NCBI RefSeq assembly: GCF_029109325.1
Contig: NZ_JAQKQJ010000009.1
Location: 62,001-126,000, forward strand
From: Nodosilinea sp. PGN35
GTDB taxonomy: Bacteria > Cyanobacteriota > Cyanobacteriia > Phormidesmidales > Phormidesmidaceae
DNA: 64,000 bases
Reading direction: 5' to 3'
Each line of letters starts with the position of its first letter. Positions within the stretch are counted from its first letter, which is position 1. The notes below the pieces were generated by a model. That model was not told where the DNA came from, did no database searches, and saw only the letters and a list, made by a program, of their open reading frames with translations. Positions 18,889 to 29,957 of the stretch are shown in pieces. The position numbers and the translations under genes are program-made.

Positions 18889-19359
18889 GAAGCGGGTAAC
18901 TCTACATATCAATAATTGCCGTCAATGAAAAATGTAACATAGCCGTAATGGCAACGCTAAATTCTCTACCCTAAATTCTAAGCCCTGGGACGCCTCCTGC
19001 CATCACTAAGAACTGGCAATCGGGGCCAAAGGCCGACCCCAGGCTCTAGGCCAGTCGCCGGAGATATATTAGACTCCTGCTATCGTTCTGTAATATTTCG
19101 TTACCATGTCCTGCGGTGAGCGGGTTTCAGGCAGAACTTGCTGCCGTCGGGTGCCTGACGAACCGGGCGAGGCCGGGCCGCTTCTGCCGATGGGCGCAGT
19201 CACGCAATCGGTAAAAAAATAATCAGAATAAACTAATGTGAAGCGCTGACCGTACGGCTGAGGATATCGTCGATCCTTAACCCAGGCCCTCTGTGGGCCA
19301 GAAACGCTGGTCACCCCCCGACTGTCTACCCCTCACACCGCCTGCCGCTGCCTGCGTTT
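18889..19359. other. Divergent intergenic region between petB and ctpA
   Basis: 471 bases without a credible gene. It must carry the promoters for petB (leftward) and ctpA (rightward). I see one GTTACATT half-site (reverse strand, near 18937-18944) of the kind bound by RpaB but no second half at the right spacing, and an A-rich stretch near 19211-19235. No firm -10/-35 assignment is possible. Confidence 0.5.
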
Positions 19360-20601
19360 ATGATCAAACCCCTGTTGCGTCTTTCTATTTTCAGTCTTTG
19401 CCTGATTGGGCTAGCGGTTGGCGGACTGTCAGCAGGCCCCGCCCTAGCCCTTACCGGAGAGCAAAACCTGGTGGCAGAGGTGTGGCGCATTGTGAATCGA
19501 GCCTACGTAGACGAGACCTTTAACCACCAAAACTGGTGGTTTACCCGTCAGCGCGCCCTCGATCGCCCCCTGGCCAGTCGAGATGACACCTACCAGGCCA
19601 TTCAGGATATGCTGGCCGGGCTAGAGGACCCCTACACGCGGCTGCTGCCCCCTGAACAGTACCGCAGTTTGCAAACCAGCACCGCCGGGGCGCTGACCGG
19701 AGTCGGGCTGCAAATTTCTAAGGACGAACACCCCGGCTGGCTGCGGGTGATTGCCCCGATTGAAGGGTCTCCGGCGGAGCAGGCGGGCATTCAACCCCAG
19801 GATGTGGTGCTTGAAATCGACGGGGTGGCCACCACAGAGCTAACCCTAGATGAAGCCGCGGCTCGGATGCGGGGCCAGCGCGGCACCACCGTTACCCTGC
19901 AACTGCGCCGCCCCGACGAGACCAACCCTCGCCAGGTCTCACTGACCCGCGATGTGATTACCCTCAACCCGGTGGTAGCGGCGCTCAAAACCACCCCTGC
20001 TGGGCAGCGGGTGGGCTACCTGCGGCTGAGCCAGTTCAACGGCAATGCCTCTGAGAAAGTGGCCAGTGCGATTCGAACCCTGGCCGACCAGGGGGCGGAG
20101 GGTTACCTGCTCGATCTGCGCAACAACCCCGGTGGCCTGCTACAGGCTGGCATCGAAATCGCGCGGCTGTGGCTGCCCCAGGGCACCATCGTCTACACGG
20201 TCAACCGCCAGGGCATTTTGGATAGCTTTGAGGCCTTTGGTCAGGCGATTACCGACGCTCCCCTGGTGGTGCTGGTCAACGAGGGCACCGCCAGCGCCAG
20301 CGAAATTTTGGCCGGGGCGCTGCAGGACAATGGCCGAGCCACCCTGGTGGGCAGCACCACCTTCGGCAAGGGGCTGATTCAGTCGCTGTTTGACCTGTCA
20401 GACGGGGCAGGGCTGGCGGTGACCGTGGCCAAGTACGAGACCCCGGCCCACCACGACATCAATAAATTAGGCATCAAACCCGATCGCATCGTCGCCAGCG
20501 TGCCCCTCAGCCGTGACACCGTGGCCACCGATGCCGACCCCCAGTACCAAGCGGCGTTGGAGATGCTGAGTCAGGCGACGGTGCTGGCCAGTGCCTCTTG
20601 A
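19360..20601 (+). CDS. ctpA: Carboxyl-terminal processing protease CtpA (S41)
   Basis: 413 residues. The signal peptide (about 1-31, ending GPALALTGE) directs it to the thylakoid lumen. A PDZ domain (about 105-195) and S41 catalytic core follow, with Ser312 in NEGTASASEIL and Lys337 in TFGKG; the 25-residue spacing matches the known Ser-Lys dyad. CtpA removes the C-terminal extension of precursor D1 so the Mn cluster can assemble; its substrate gene psbA is at 54663 in this window. It is divergent from petB. Its 3' end overlaps the next gene by 11 bases. Confidence 0.96.
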   Translation: MIKPLLRLSIFSLCLIGLAVGGLSAGPALALTGEQNLVAEVWRIVNRAYVDETFNHQNWWFTRQRALDRPLASRDDTYQAIQDMLAGLEDPYTRLLPPEQYRSLQTSTAGALTGVGLQISKDEHPGWLRVIAPIEGSPAEQAGIQPQDVVLEIDGVATTELTLDEAAARMRGQRGTTVTLQLRRPDETNPRQVSLTRDVITLNPVVAALKTTPAGQRVGYLRLSQFNGNASEKVASAIRTLADQGAEGYLLDLRNNPGGLLQAGIEIARLWLPQGTIVYTVNRQGILDSFEAFGQAITDAPLVVLVNEGTASASEILAGALQDNGRATLVGSTTFGKGLIQSLFDLSDGAGLAVTVAKYETPAHHDINKLGIKPDRIVASVPLSRDTVATDADPQYQAALEMLSQATVLASAS

Positions 20602-21901
20602 ACCCTGGCCCCAGGCGGGGCCGCCCAAGGCCAGTCGCTCGTACCACGACCCGCTGCATGGGGCGATTACGCTGCACGCCAGCGACCCCGACGAGGCGCT
20701 GCTGACCCAGCTGATCGATACGCCCGCGTTCCAGCGGCTGCGGCGAATTCGCCAGCTCGGCCCGGCCAGCCTCACCTTTCACGGGGCGGAAAGCTCGCGC
20801 TTTACCCATTCGCTGGGGGTAATGGCGATCGCTCGCCGCGCCTTTGACCAGATTCAGCGGCGCTACCCGGAGCTGGCCCCCCACCGGGCCACGGTGCTGG
20901 TGGCGGCCCTGCTCCACGACATTGGCCACGGCCCCTTTAGCCACACTGCCGAAGAGGTGTTTGGCCTGGAGCACGAGCACTGGACTCGGCGCATGGTGCG
21001 CGAGCTGCCGGAGATTCACGACGCCCTGGAGACGCACTCGGCGGGGCTGGCGGCGGCGGTGGATCAGGTCTACACCCACGCGCACCCAATTGCGCTGGTG
21101 TGGCAGCTAGTCTCTAGCCAGCTCGACTGCGATCGCCTCGACTACCTGCTGCGCGACAGCTACTTCACCGGGGCTAGCTACGGCCAGCTCGACCTCGATC
21201 GCATTCTCATGGCCCTGCGGTTTGAGCCCGCCAGCGGTCGCCTGGTGGTGGCCCACAAGGGTTTGTCTGCGATCGAGCACTACCTGGTGGTGCGCCACTT
21301 TATGTATGTGCAGGTGTACAACCATCCCAAAAACATCTCCGTCACCTGGCTGCTAGAACGGGCCTTTGAGCGGGCTAGAGCCGATTTGCTGATTGGCAAG
21401 CTAGAGGCCGATCCCACGGTAACCGCCTGGCTGCTCACCCCCGATCGCCCCCTTTCCCTGGAGACCTACCTGGCAGGCGACGACATTGTGTTTACCTACC
21501 ATCTCCAGCGGTGGCGACACAGCCCCGACCTGCTGCTGGCCGACCTGTGCCGCCGCTACCTCGATCGCGACCTGCTCAAAACCCTGGAAGTGACCCGGCT
21601 GTCGGTAGATCAGCAGCAGGATCTCCTCAACAGCGTCCGCACCCACCTAGAGCAGCAGGGCTACAGCGGCGAACAGTACAGCGGCCTGCGCCGCACCTGG
21701 AGCCGGGGCTACACTACCTACAACGCAGGCATTTCTCTCCACAGCGACAACGCCTTTGTCGATATCAAAGATCTCTCGCCCCTGGTACAGACCCTCAGCC
21801 AGCCCTTTGAGCGCACCTGGCTGCTCTACCCGCGAGAAATTCACCCCTGGCTGCGGCAAATCTGGGCCTCCTATAGCGCCGCCGCCCCTGAGGCGGAATA
21901 G
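20591..21901 (+). CDS. HD-domain phosphohydrolase (dNTPase-like)
   Basis: 436 residues from a GTG at 20591 that overlaps the ctpA stop, pointing to coupled translation. The HD core has FTHSLGVMAIARR, LLHDIGHGPFSHTAEEVFGLEHEHW and, further on, SSQLDCDRLDYLLRDSYFTG, giving the full H...HD...D metal set of the dGTPase/SAMHD1-like group. It likely hydrolyses (deoxy)nucleoside triphosphates or related phosphates in the cytoplasm; substrate unknown. The C-terminal half has no domain I can name. Confidence 0.9.
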   Translation: MPLEPWPQAGPPKASRSYHDPLHGAITLHASDPDEALLTQLIDTPAFQRLRRIRQLGPASLTFHGAESSRFTHSLGVMAIARRAFDQIQRRYPELAPHRATVLVAALLHDIGHGPFSHTAEEVFGLEHEHWTRRMVRELPEIHDALETHSAGLAAAVDQVYTHAHPIALVWQLVSSQLDCDRLDYLLRDSYFTGASYGQLDLDRILMALRFEPASGRLVVAHKGLSAIEHYLVVRHFMYVQVYNHPKNISVTWLLERAFERARADLLIGKLEADPTVTAWLLTPDRPLSLETYLAGDDIVFTYHLQRWRHSPDLLLADLCRRYLDRDLLKTLEVTRLSVDQQQDLLNSVRTHLEQQGYSGEQYSGLRRTWSRGYTTYNAGISLHSDNAFVDIKDLSPLVQTLSQPFERTWLLYPREIHPWLRQIWASYSAAAPEAE

Positions 21902-22290
21902 GGCACAGTATAAAGAGTGAAGCTAGAAGAACGAAAAACCAAGGCTATTCGGTGGGGTTCATTCTGGGGTTTCGGGTTCTGGGTACATCCCACTCATAGG
22001 AATTTGCCATTTTGATGGCTAGCTGGCCTGTCATTCCCGGGTAGACGGAATCTACGTTGGACGGCTACTCCCAGATAGATTCCCACTTTCGTGGGAATGA
22101 CGTAGACACTTGCAAAAGTGGGATGCACCCTGGGTTCTCCCAATCCAGGCATGACAATCCAAATTGATCCATGAAGTCAAGACAGCCATCTTGCCTGTGC
22201 GATCGCTTTGCTCGCCCTACAGATTTTCACGATCTACGCAGGGTACACGGCAGATAAAACCTAGACCACGACAGCCCCGAAAACCACTCT
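21902..22290. other. Repeat-bearing gap between two convergent genes
   Basis: 389 bases between convergent genes. The middle is a 156-base palindromic repeat element (see 21979-22134). The right edge has a short tandem of TTCACTC. No gene was found. Confidence 0.5.
21979..22134. repeat. Palindromic element, family C, copy 1, with ATTCCC-N8-GGGAAT motif
   Basis: The ends are inverted repeats: left CTGGGTACATCCCACT, right AGTGGGATGCACCCTGGG. Nested inside are TGTCATTCCC and GGGAATGACG ends and one exact ATTCCC-N8-GGGAAT palindrome (22079-22098), plus a degenerate one near 22033. The same inner plan occurs at 32863-32990. It is intergenic and non-coding. Confidence 0.65.
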
Positions 22291-23325
22291 TCACTCTTCA
22301 CTCTTCGTCGGCACCGATTCAACCAGCGCTAACAGCGTCAAGCTCAGGGGCCACAAAAAATACTGCAAAAACAGCACCGAGTTAAAGTAGAGAAACACCA
22401 TCATCACTAGGGCAGAGCAGGCCAAAATGGTGACTTTTTCCGTCACAAAACTTAGGTAGACCAGCCCCATCAGCAGCAGCATGGGCAGCTTGGCTTTCAA
22501 ACCCACCCACCAGGGCAAACTCTGCGCAAGTATAACATCCAGGGAAGGAGCCCCTTCAATATGGGAACTGCCTGCCCGAGTCGCAGAAAAAAGCATGGAT
22601 TTGACGAAGCCCTCCCCATCCCAGACCAAAAAAGGCAGCGATGTTAGAACCGGGATGCTCAAAATCGTCAACAGGCCCATTCCCGCCACTTGAATTCGCT
22701 TGGATTCGACCGCAGACTGCCAGAGATAGATGAGGTAAAGCGGCAGCAAAAAGATGGCAATCTGCTTAATTCCCAAAGATAGACTAAAGGCAAGCAGTGC
22801 CCATCGAGTGCGGTCTTTGAGCAGCCGCAGCGAGAGCAGCAGAAAAAAGACAGCCGCAAACTCAAGGTGATGAACCCGCGCGACATAAACACTCCAGCGT
22901 CCTGTTAAAAGAATACCGGCAGCCACCGAGCCAAAGAGCCACAGTCCCCGCAGGCAAAAAGCTCTCAGCACCAAAGCCACTATTCCCGTATGAAATAAAA
23001 ACGACAGGGGACGCCATAGATAAAGCCAGTTTAAAAAATCCGAAAAGCCCAGTTTTTGCACCAGAGCCGAAACGAGATAGGCCAGCGGAAAGTAAGTTGC
23101 GTACTTGTCGTTAGAGCGCATATCGCTAGCTAAAACCCTGGAGTAGGGGTTTTCTCCGACAACAATTCGTTTGCCTTCTAGCCAGATGTAGTAGATGTCT
23201 TGATCCATCAAGTTGGCGGCAGGCGTAAACCAAAAGCTAATGTGCAGAAGCAGCCCCGCCGTGACAAAAAGCAGGAGAGCCAGCCCGTATTGTCTATTCC
23301 ATCGGCGTAACTTTGGCATGGCCAA
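22291..23325 (-). CDS. Polytopic membrane protein, GT87/DUF2029-like
   Basis: 344 residues with about nine hydrophobic helices. The first extracytoplasmic loop has LMDQDIYYIWLEGKRIVVGENPYSRVL, with the acidic residues and ENPY motif typical of GT-C glycosyltransferases of the DUF2029/GT87 type. These use polyprenyl-phosphate sugars to glycosylate envelope molecules. Base composition is visibly lower in GC than neighbours, a hint of transfer. It stands alone on the minus strand, with no sugar genes beside it. The start at 23325 is reasonable; MPKL two codons in is an alternative. Confidence 0.75.
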   Translation of the reverse strand: MAMPKLRRWNRQYGLALLLFVTAGLLLHISFWFTPAANLMDQDIYYIWLEGKRIVVGENPYSRVLASDMRSNDKYATYFPLAYLVSALVQKLGFSDFLNWLYLWRPLSFLFHTGIVALVLRAFCLRGLWLFGSVAAGILLTGRWSVYVARVHHLEFAAVFFLLLSLRLLKDRTRWALLAFSLSLGIKQIAIFLLPLYLIYLWQSAVESKRIQVAGMGLLTILSIPVLTSLPFLVWDGEGFVKSMLFSATRAGSSHIEGAPSLDVILAQSLPWWVGLKAKLPMLLLMGLVYLSFVTEKVTILACSALVMMVFLYFNSVLFLQYFLWPLSLTLLALVESVPTKSEE

Positions 23326-23806
23326 TCCTTATGCGCGTTGCTGATTGCTTGCCAGCGCTGGCAAAGTTGGTGCAGGCGGCCCTACTCTGGCGGCGTGCCC
23401 GGGTAATTTTTGCCTCCACTATGAACTAGCGGGTGACCGAGCGGTCTGCGCCCGGGTTCCCTCAGGCCAGGAAACCCTGACAAAAGGAGCCAGTGGCACG
23501 GCCTGCTGCTCCGACGGAGGAATCACCCCAGGGTCAATCGCCCTCTGCACCGCTGCCAAACCGGCGATCGCCGCCCAGGCTGGTGGGCTAAACCATCCAG
23601 CGCCCTGGCCACCGACTTGGGAGCATAAATACTACCAGGCATTTCTCTATATATAGGGGATGTTGATTTCTATCTTTCTCAAAAATCGCTAGATGTAGGG
23701 CGATAAGATCCGCTACCCTAAGGGTCAGCTTGGCGGCCCCGATCACCAGCGATCTAGCCACCAGGGCGGTCAAAACGGTAAAATTGTACTAACGAGCTGC
23801 TGCGCT
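23326..23806. other. Gene-poor leader region of dnaE-N
   Basis: 481 bases between two divergent genes. It contains an AT-rich patch (CTATATATAGGGG near 23648) that could be promoter DNA for dnaE-N. A 103-residue frame at 23345 lacks domain character and was not called. No repeat or RNA gene was seen. Confidence 0.4.
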
Positions 23807-26404
<2,598 letters not shown>

Positions 26405-26497
26405 TGCGTAGCTTAAGAACAGCCAACGCCCACTGCCAAGTCGCGTTTAGATCACCTATGCTTGAATCAAGATAGGGACAATTTTCCTGCTTAAGCT

Positions 26498-26743
26498 ATG
26501 AGCGTTACCATTCCCGATGACATCGTTCAGTCAGCCCAGATGACTGAGGCCGAGCTAAAGGTAGAAATTGCTGTCATGTTGTATAAACAGCAAAAGATTA
26601 GCAGTGGCAAAGCTCGCGCTTGGACTGGATTAAGCGTAATTGAGTTTCAGCATGAGCTGGCGAAGCGTGGGTTGTTTATCAACTACGATGTAGAGGATTT
26701 AGAAGCTGACATTAAAACTCTGAAATCGCTAGATTTACTGTGA
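26498..26743 (+). CDS. UPF0175 family protein, probable antitoxin
   Basis: 81 residues matching the UPF0175 pattern: a short IPDDIVQSAQMTEAEL start, EIAVMLYKQQKISSGKARAWTGLSVIEFQHELAKRGLFINY core with a helix-turn-helix-like segment, then an acidic tail. UPF0175 genes are usually paired with PIN-like toxins, as here: the GTG of the next gene overlaps this stop by 4 bases. The antitoxin probably binds its own promoter and the toxin. Base composition is lower in GC than the dnaE gene upstream, fitting an acquired module. Confidence 0.9.
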   Translation: MSVTIPDDIVQSAQMTEAELKVEIAVMLYKQQKISSGKARAWTGLSVIEFQHELAKRGLFINYDVEDLEADIKTLKSLDLL

Positions 26744-27240
26744 TTGTTGTTAGTGATACTTCGCCAATCACCAATCTTGCCTCTATTGGTCAGTTAGGCT
26801 TGCTACACTATCTTTACGGTAGCATTGTCATCCCTGAAGCGGTTTATAACGAGATGGTAGCCGCAGGAAAGCTAGTGCCGGGAGCGATTGAAGTACAAAC
26901 TCTACCCTGGATTCAAGTTCAAAACATTGGCAATGTTCAAAAAGTTGCTGACCTGCAAGCCAGCCAAAATAATATTGATCTGGGCGAGGCAGCGGCGATT
27001 GCTCTAGCACTCGAACTCAATGCAGAATTGCTTTTGATGGATGAACGCCGGGGCAGAACACTAGCTCAAAACTGTGGGCTCAATGTGACTGGGCTGCTCG
27101 GCGTTTTGTTGCAGGCTAAACGCAAGGGTTTAATTCCTCTGATCAAACCCATAATAGATGAACTAATAGATAAAGCTGATTTTCGACTCAGCAAGCATCT
27201 GTATATGACAGTTTTGGAAGCTGCGGGCGAGTTGGAGTAG
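26740..27240 (+). CDS. DUF3368 PIN-like ribonuclease, probable toxin
   Basis: 166 residues from a GTG at 26740. PIN-type acidic residues are visible: VVSDTSPITNLA (first Asp), LGEAAAIALALE (Glu) and LLMDERRGR (late Asp). The family acts as the toxin of VapBC-like pairs, cutting RNA. It is directly coupled to the UPF0175 antitoxin. The whole module follows dnaE-N, next to what would be a rearrangement end, and has lower GC than the core genes. Confidence 0.9.
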   Translation: MIVVSDTSPITNLASIGQLGLLHYLYGSIVIPEAVYNEMVAAGKLVPGAIEVQTLPWIQVQNIGNVQKVADLQASQNNIDLGEAAAIALALELNAELLLMDERRGRTLAQNCGLNVTGLLGVLLQAKRKGLIPLIKPIIDELIDKADFRLSKHLYMTVLEAAGELE

Positions 27241-27278
27241 AAGTCAGTCATAAATCTAAAGATGGAGGAAGTCAAGCA

Positions 27279-27377
27279 ATGGATAAGCTGATCGAATACC
27301 CTCAGATTATCAAGAAGATTTTGATTGGCCATGCGGAGATTTGCGATCGCCACTCTGCCTCTAAGAAGGAGGCTTAA
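27279..27377 (+). pseudogene. Possible truncated xisI-like remnant (32 codons)
   Basis: A 32-codon frame behind a good ribosome site (GGAGGA, 27264-27269) begins MDKLIEYPQIIKKILIGHAE. This resembles the start of XisI family proteins (fdxN-element excision controlling factor), which are usually 110-115 residues, but the frame then stops at 27377, three bases before the next gene. Either a decayed xisI or an unrelated micro-ORF. The match is from memory of the family pattern only. Confidence 0.35.
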
Positions 27378-27380
27378 GCT

Positions 27381-27617
27381 ATGACTCAAGCTATCTCACA
27401 ATTATCCCTAACGCGACTTAAGCAATATTTGGCAGAATATCGGCCTCAGCTTGAGAAGGCGATCGCAGCCATTCAAACCCTCGAAACTCCCGACGCCGAC
27501 GAAGAATCCTTCAGCCAAGCCCTGGCCGACCTCCATGTGTGTGCCACTGTCTTAGAATCGTATTCTGAAGGAATGGTGGATGCGATCGATCAGTTCACCG
27601 AAGAGATGCCTGATTAG
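27381..27617 (+). CDS. Small conserved-looking helical protein
   Basis: 78 residues, acidic and largely helical, with two likely helices (about 8-33 and 42-66). It has a strong ribosome site (AAGGAGG, 27366-27372) inside the end of the preceding micro-ORF. No domain recognised. It may be cotranscribed with the toxin-antitoxin genes. A terminator candidate follows at 27833. Confidence 0.6.
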   Translation: MTQAISQLSLTRLKQYLAEYRPQLEKAIAAIQTLETPDADEESFSQALADLHVCATVLESYSEGMVDAIDQFTEEMPD

Positions 27618-27832
27618 GAATACAGATCTGTCTCACGACTGCTGGACACCCGCTAGAACTGTACGGTTGACGGGGAGCGTCTGTACCACTATTCTCTTAC
27701 TTTAAGCCGTTCTCCCGAGCGGTGACCATACAGAACTCGAAGACCTTGGCGCTGCCTGCCGGTGTTTGCGGCACCAACAGACAGCTGACCCCGCAAATCT
27801 CTCGGGCAGATTGCGAGGCTAGGCAGATCGTA

Positions 27833-27876
27833 CCCTAGCCACCCCAATTTGCACCTCAGCGGGTGGCTGGGGTTTT
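27833..27876 (+). terminator. Terminator-like hairpin in the leader of the 82-residue gene
   Basis: A stem pairing CCCTAGCCACCC with GGGTGGCTGGGG across a 15-base loop, followed by TTTT. It ends about 40 bases before the ATG at 27917, so it either closes the upstream transcript or serves as an attenuator. Confidence 0.55.
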
Positions 27877-27879
27877 CGC

Positions 27880-27914
27880 GTTCTGTTTTCTTCAACCACA
27901 AAGGAAAACAGAAC
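27880..27914. promoter_or_regulatory. Perfect 11-base inverted repeat overlapping the ribosome site
   Basis: GTTCTGTTTTC (27880-27890) and its exact reverse complement GAAAACAGAAC (27904-27914) flank a 13-base loop. The right arm ends two bases before the ATG at 27917, and the AAAGGA ribosome site lies at the loop/arm boundary. It could be an operator or an RNA hairpin that hides the ribosome site. Confidence 0.6.
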
Positions 27915-27916
27915 CC

Positions 27917-28165
27917 ATGTTTGAATATCTCGAACCCGATGCCTCTGGGGCATCTAGCTTGCCGCCGTCGGCATCGAGCCGACCCCAGCCCCACCCCGAG
28001 CGCCTGCGCCACCTGCTCTACGGCAGCCGCATAGGTATAGACCGCACCATCAAGATCCTTCACGCCTACGGCTACGCCGACCCCAACGACTGGAGCGCCC
28101 CCATTCCTACCGACCAACCCGGCCAGTGGATGGCGATTTTGACTAAAACCCTACTGGTGGAATAG
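27917..28165 (+). CDS. Small cyanobacterial conserved hypothetical protein
   Basis: 82 residues from the ATG at 27917. An earlier frame start at 27863 lies in the hairpin leader. The N-terminal third is Pro/Ser-rich. The rest (ERLRHLLYGSRIGIDRTIK, then HAYGYADPNDWSAPIPT and a terminal TKTLL) looks like a small cyanobacterial family that I recognise without a known role. Two structured elements precede it, so expression is probably controlled in the leader. Confidence 0.7.
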   Translation: MFEYLEPDASGASSLPPSASSRPQPHPERLRHLLYGSRIGIDRTIKILHAYGYADPNDWSAPIPTDQPGQWMAILTKTLLVE

Positions 28166-28173
28166 AGCACAGA

Positions 28174-28212
28174 CCCCGTCGGCCCAGCTAGGGGCTAGCT
28201 GAGCCGACGGGG
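28174..28212. terminator. Long hairpin between convergent genes, possible bidirectional terminator
   Basis: CCCCGTCGGC and CAGCTAG on one side pair with CTAGCTG and GCCGACGGGG on the other, giving 17 base pairs with one mismatch. There is no T run on either side, so termination is plausible but not certain. Confidence 0.45.
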
Positions 28213-28354
28213 CGGCAGTTGATTTCAGCGGCTCTCTAGAGAATGGCACCAGAGCCAACACCCTCTTAGATCCGAGCGGGGGGGGCCTGCCCGCCCCAAA
28301 CTGCGCCTGAGTAAAGCAATTGAGGGAACGGGGCTCGCATCAGAGCCCCGTAGA

Positions 28355-29341
28355 CTATCCGCCAATTTGCGACATGGTGCGCTGGTAGGTGCCCGTAGTG
28401 CCCGACTGGCGCATTTTGTAGTTGATCTCGGGTTTATCGGCCAGCAGAGCGGCCACCTGACGCTTGAGTTCGGCAGTAGCAACACCCTGGCGCAGGGGAG
28501 TTTTGAGGTCGATCTGCCCGGTTTCGTTGAGCAGGCAGGGGCGCAGCCAGCCGTCGGCAGACAGGCGCATGCGGTTGCAGCGATCGCAGAAGCACTCCGA
28601 CATCTGGCTAATAAACCCCACCGTGCCCTTTGCCCCCGGAATCTGGAACACATCCGCCGGGCCGTTGCCCCGCACCGCGCCCTCGCTCAGGCCCCAGCGC
28701 TGGCGAATGCGATCGCGCAGCATTGCCGAATCCACCCAGCCCTTCTCCGCAAACAGACTGTCGTTGCCAATGGGCATAAATTCGATAAACCGCACGTGCC
28801 ACTGGCGATCGAGGGTGAGTGCCGCCAGCTCCAGCACCTCGTGGTCGTTGACGCCGGGAATCACCACCACGTTGAGCTTCAGCGGCGAAAAGCCCACCCG
28901 GTGAGCCGCCTGAATTCCCTCCCACACCTGGGGCCAGCGCGACCTGCCCCGCCCGCCCACGATCTGATCAAAAATCACCGGGTCTAACGAATCGAGGCTG
29001 ATATTGATGCGCCGCAGCCCGGCATCCCAGAGATGCTGCGCCAGGCCGCTGAGCAAAAAGGCGTTGGTGGTCAAAGCTAGATCTCGGGTGCCCGGCAGTT
29101 CAGCAATGTCGCGCACAATATCGACTATCCCCGGCCTGACCAGCGGTTCACCCCCCGTCAGCCGAAAGTTTGAGAATCCCAGGGGCATAAACACCTCCTG
29201 CAACAGCTGCCGCAGTTCGGCGCGGGTCAACCATTCCCCCTGGGGCAGGTACTGCAAATCAATCCCCTCCGGCATGCAGTACTGACACTGAAAATTGCAG
29301 CGATCGACCAGGCTGATGCGGAGGTAGTCAATGGTGGGCAT
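28355..29341 (-). CDS. moaA: GTP 3',8-cyclase MoaA (molybdenum cofactor synthesis)
   Basis: 328 residues from the ATG at 29341 ([15 protein letters not shown]). A start at 29350 adds three residues. The radical-SAM cluster is C15-x3-C19-x2-C22 (CNFQCQYC). The second cluster binds substrate: CFCDRC followed by a Cys 14 residues later (LRPCL). [11 protein letters not shown] is the SAM-binding GGEP motif. MoaA converts GTP to the cyclic intermediate that MoaC turns into cPMP. The C-terminus ends SQIGG; MoaA normally ends in a Gly-Gly needed for activity, and that is present. Confidence 0.97.
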   Translation of the reverse strand: MPTIDYLRISLVDRCNFQCQYCMPEGIDLQYLPQGEWLTRAELRQLLQEVFMPLGFSNFRLTGGEPLVRPGIVDIVRDIAELPGTRDLALTTNAFLLSGLAQHLWDAGLRRINISLDSLDPVIFDQIVGGRGRSRWPQVWEGIQAAHRVGFSPLKLNVVVIPGVNDHEVLELAALTLDRQWHVRFIEFMPIGNDSLFAEKGWVDSAMLRDRIRQRWGLSEGAVRGNGPADVFQIPGAKGTVGFISQMSECFCDRCNRMRLSADGWLRPCLLNETGQIDLKTPLRQGVATAELKRQVAALLADKPEINYKMRQSGTTGTYQRTMSQIGG

Positions 29342-29490
29342 AGGGGGCACAAACCAGAGGGAACGTTTCTCCGATTATGGCACCCGGATTAAAACCCACG
29401 GGTTGGTTAACTTTACCTGGCGGTATCTATTGGCGGTATCTATGCCTTCTAGGTTAGGGTTTGCCCATCCAATATCTCAAGGAGCAAGCT

Positions 29491-29883
29491 ATGACTCGAT
29501 CGCGGCTTAGAGCCATGCCCCCCAGCGCAGGAGTTGGCGCAATCGTTGGCGCAGTGTTGGGCGCAACCCTGGGCGCTTTAATTTGCCTGGCCCTGGTGCG
29601 AGGGCTGAATCGCCCCGCCTACGTCGAGCTGTCCGGCCTGGTGATGGTAGACAGCGCCAGCTACCCCGACAGCCGCATGAACAATCGCCTTGTTTTGGTA
29701 GAGTCGCAGATCGAAGAGTCGGTCTACATCACGTCTAGGGCGATCGATATCAACGACCTGTTCGGGCTAGCGGGCAACTCTGTTCGGCTGCGGGGAGAGT
29801 TTAGACGGCTTAACCTCACCACAGGGGAATCAATTTTAGAAATGGAGATTAAGGATGCCTTAAAAACCAGCACACCTGGGTAG
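29491..29883 (+). CDS. Membrane-anchored protein of unknown function
   Basis: 130 residues from the ATG at 29491, chosen for its AAGGAG ribosome site at 29479-29484. One membrane helix (about 13-36, Gly/Ala-rich) is followed by a beta-rich soluble domain with no recognised family. It lies upstream of the aldolase on the same strand, 74 bases away. Function unknown. Confidence 0.65.
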   Translation: MTRSRLRAMPPSAGVGAIVGAVLGATLGALICLALVRGLNRPAYVELSGLVMVDSASYPDSRMNNRLVLVESQIEESVYITSRAIDINDLFGLAGNSVRLRGEFRRLNLTTGESILEMEIKDALKTSTPG

Positions 29884-29957
29884 GTTCACGTTTTTGAGGG
29901 CTTGGGCTAACGTTTAGACAGACCATGCCTGTTCATGCTGTTAACCAATTCAACGCT

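Noticed and set aside
23420..23465. tRNA-like D-arm sequence (TGACCGAGCGGTCTG)
   Set aside because: No matching acceptor, anticodon or T arm could be built around it.
23345..23656. 103-residue Cys-containing frame before dnaE-N
   Set aside because: No ribosome site, no domain, composition like random high-GC sequence.
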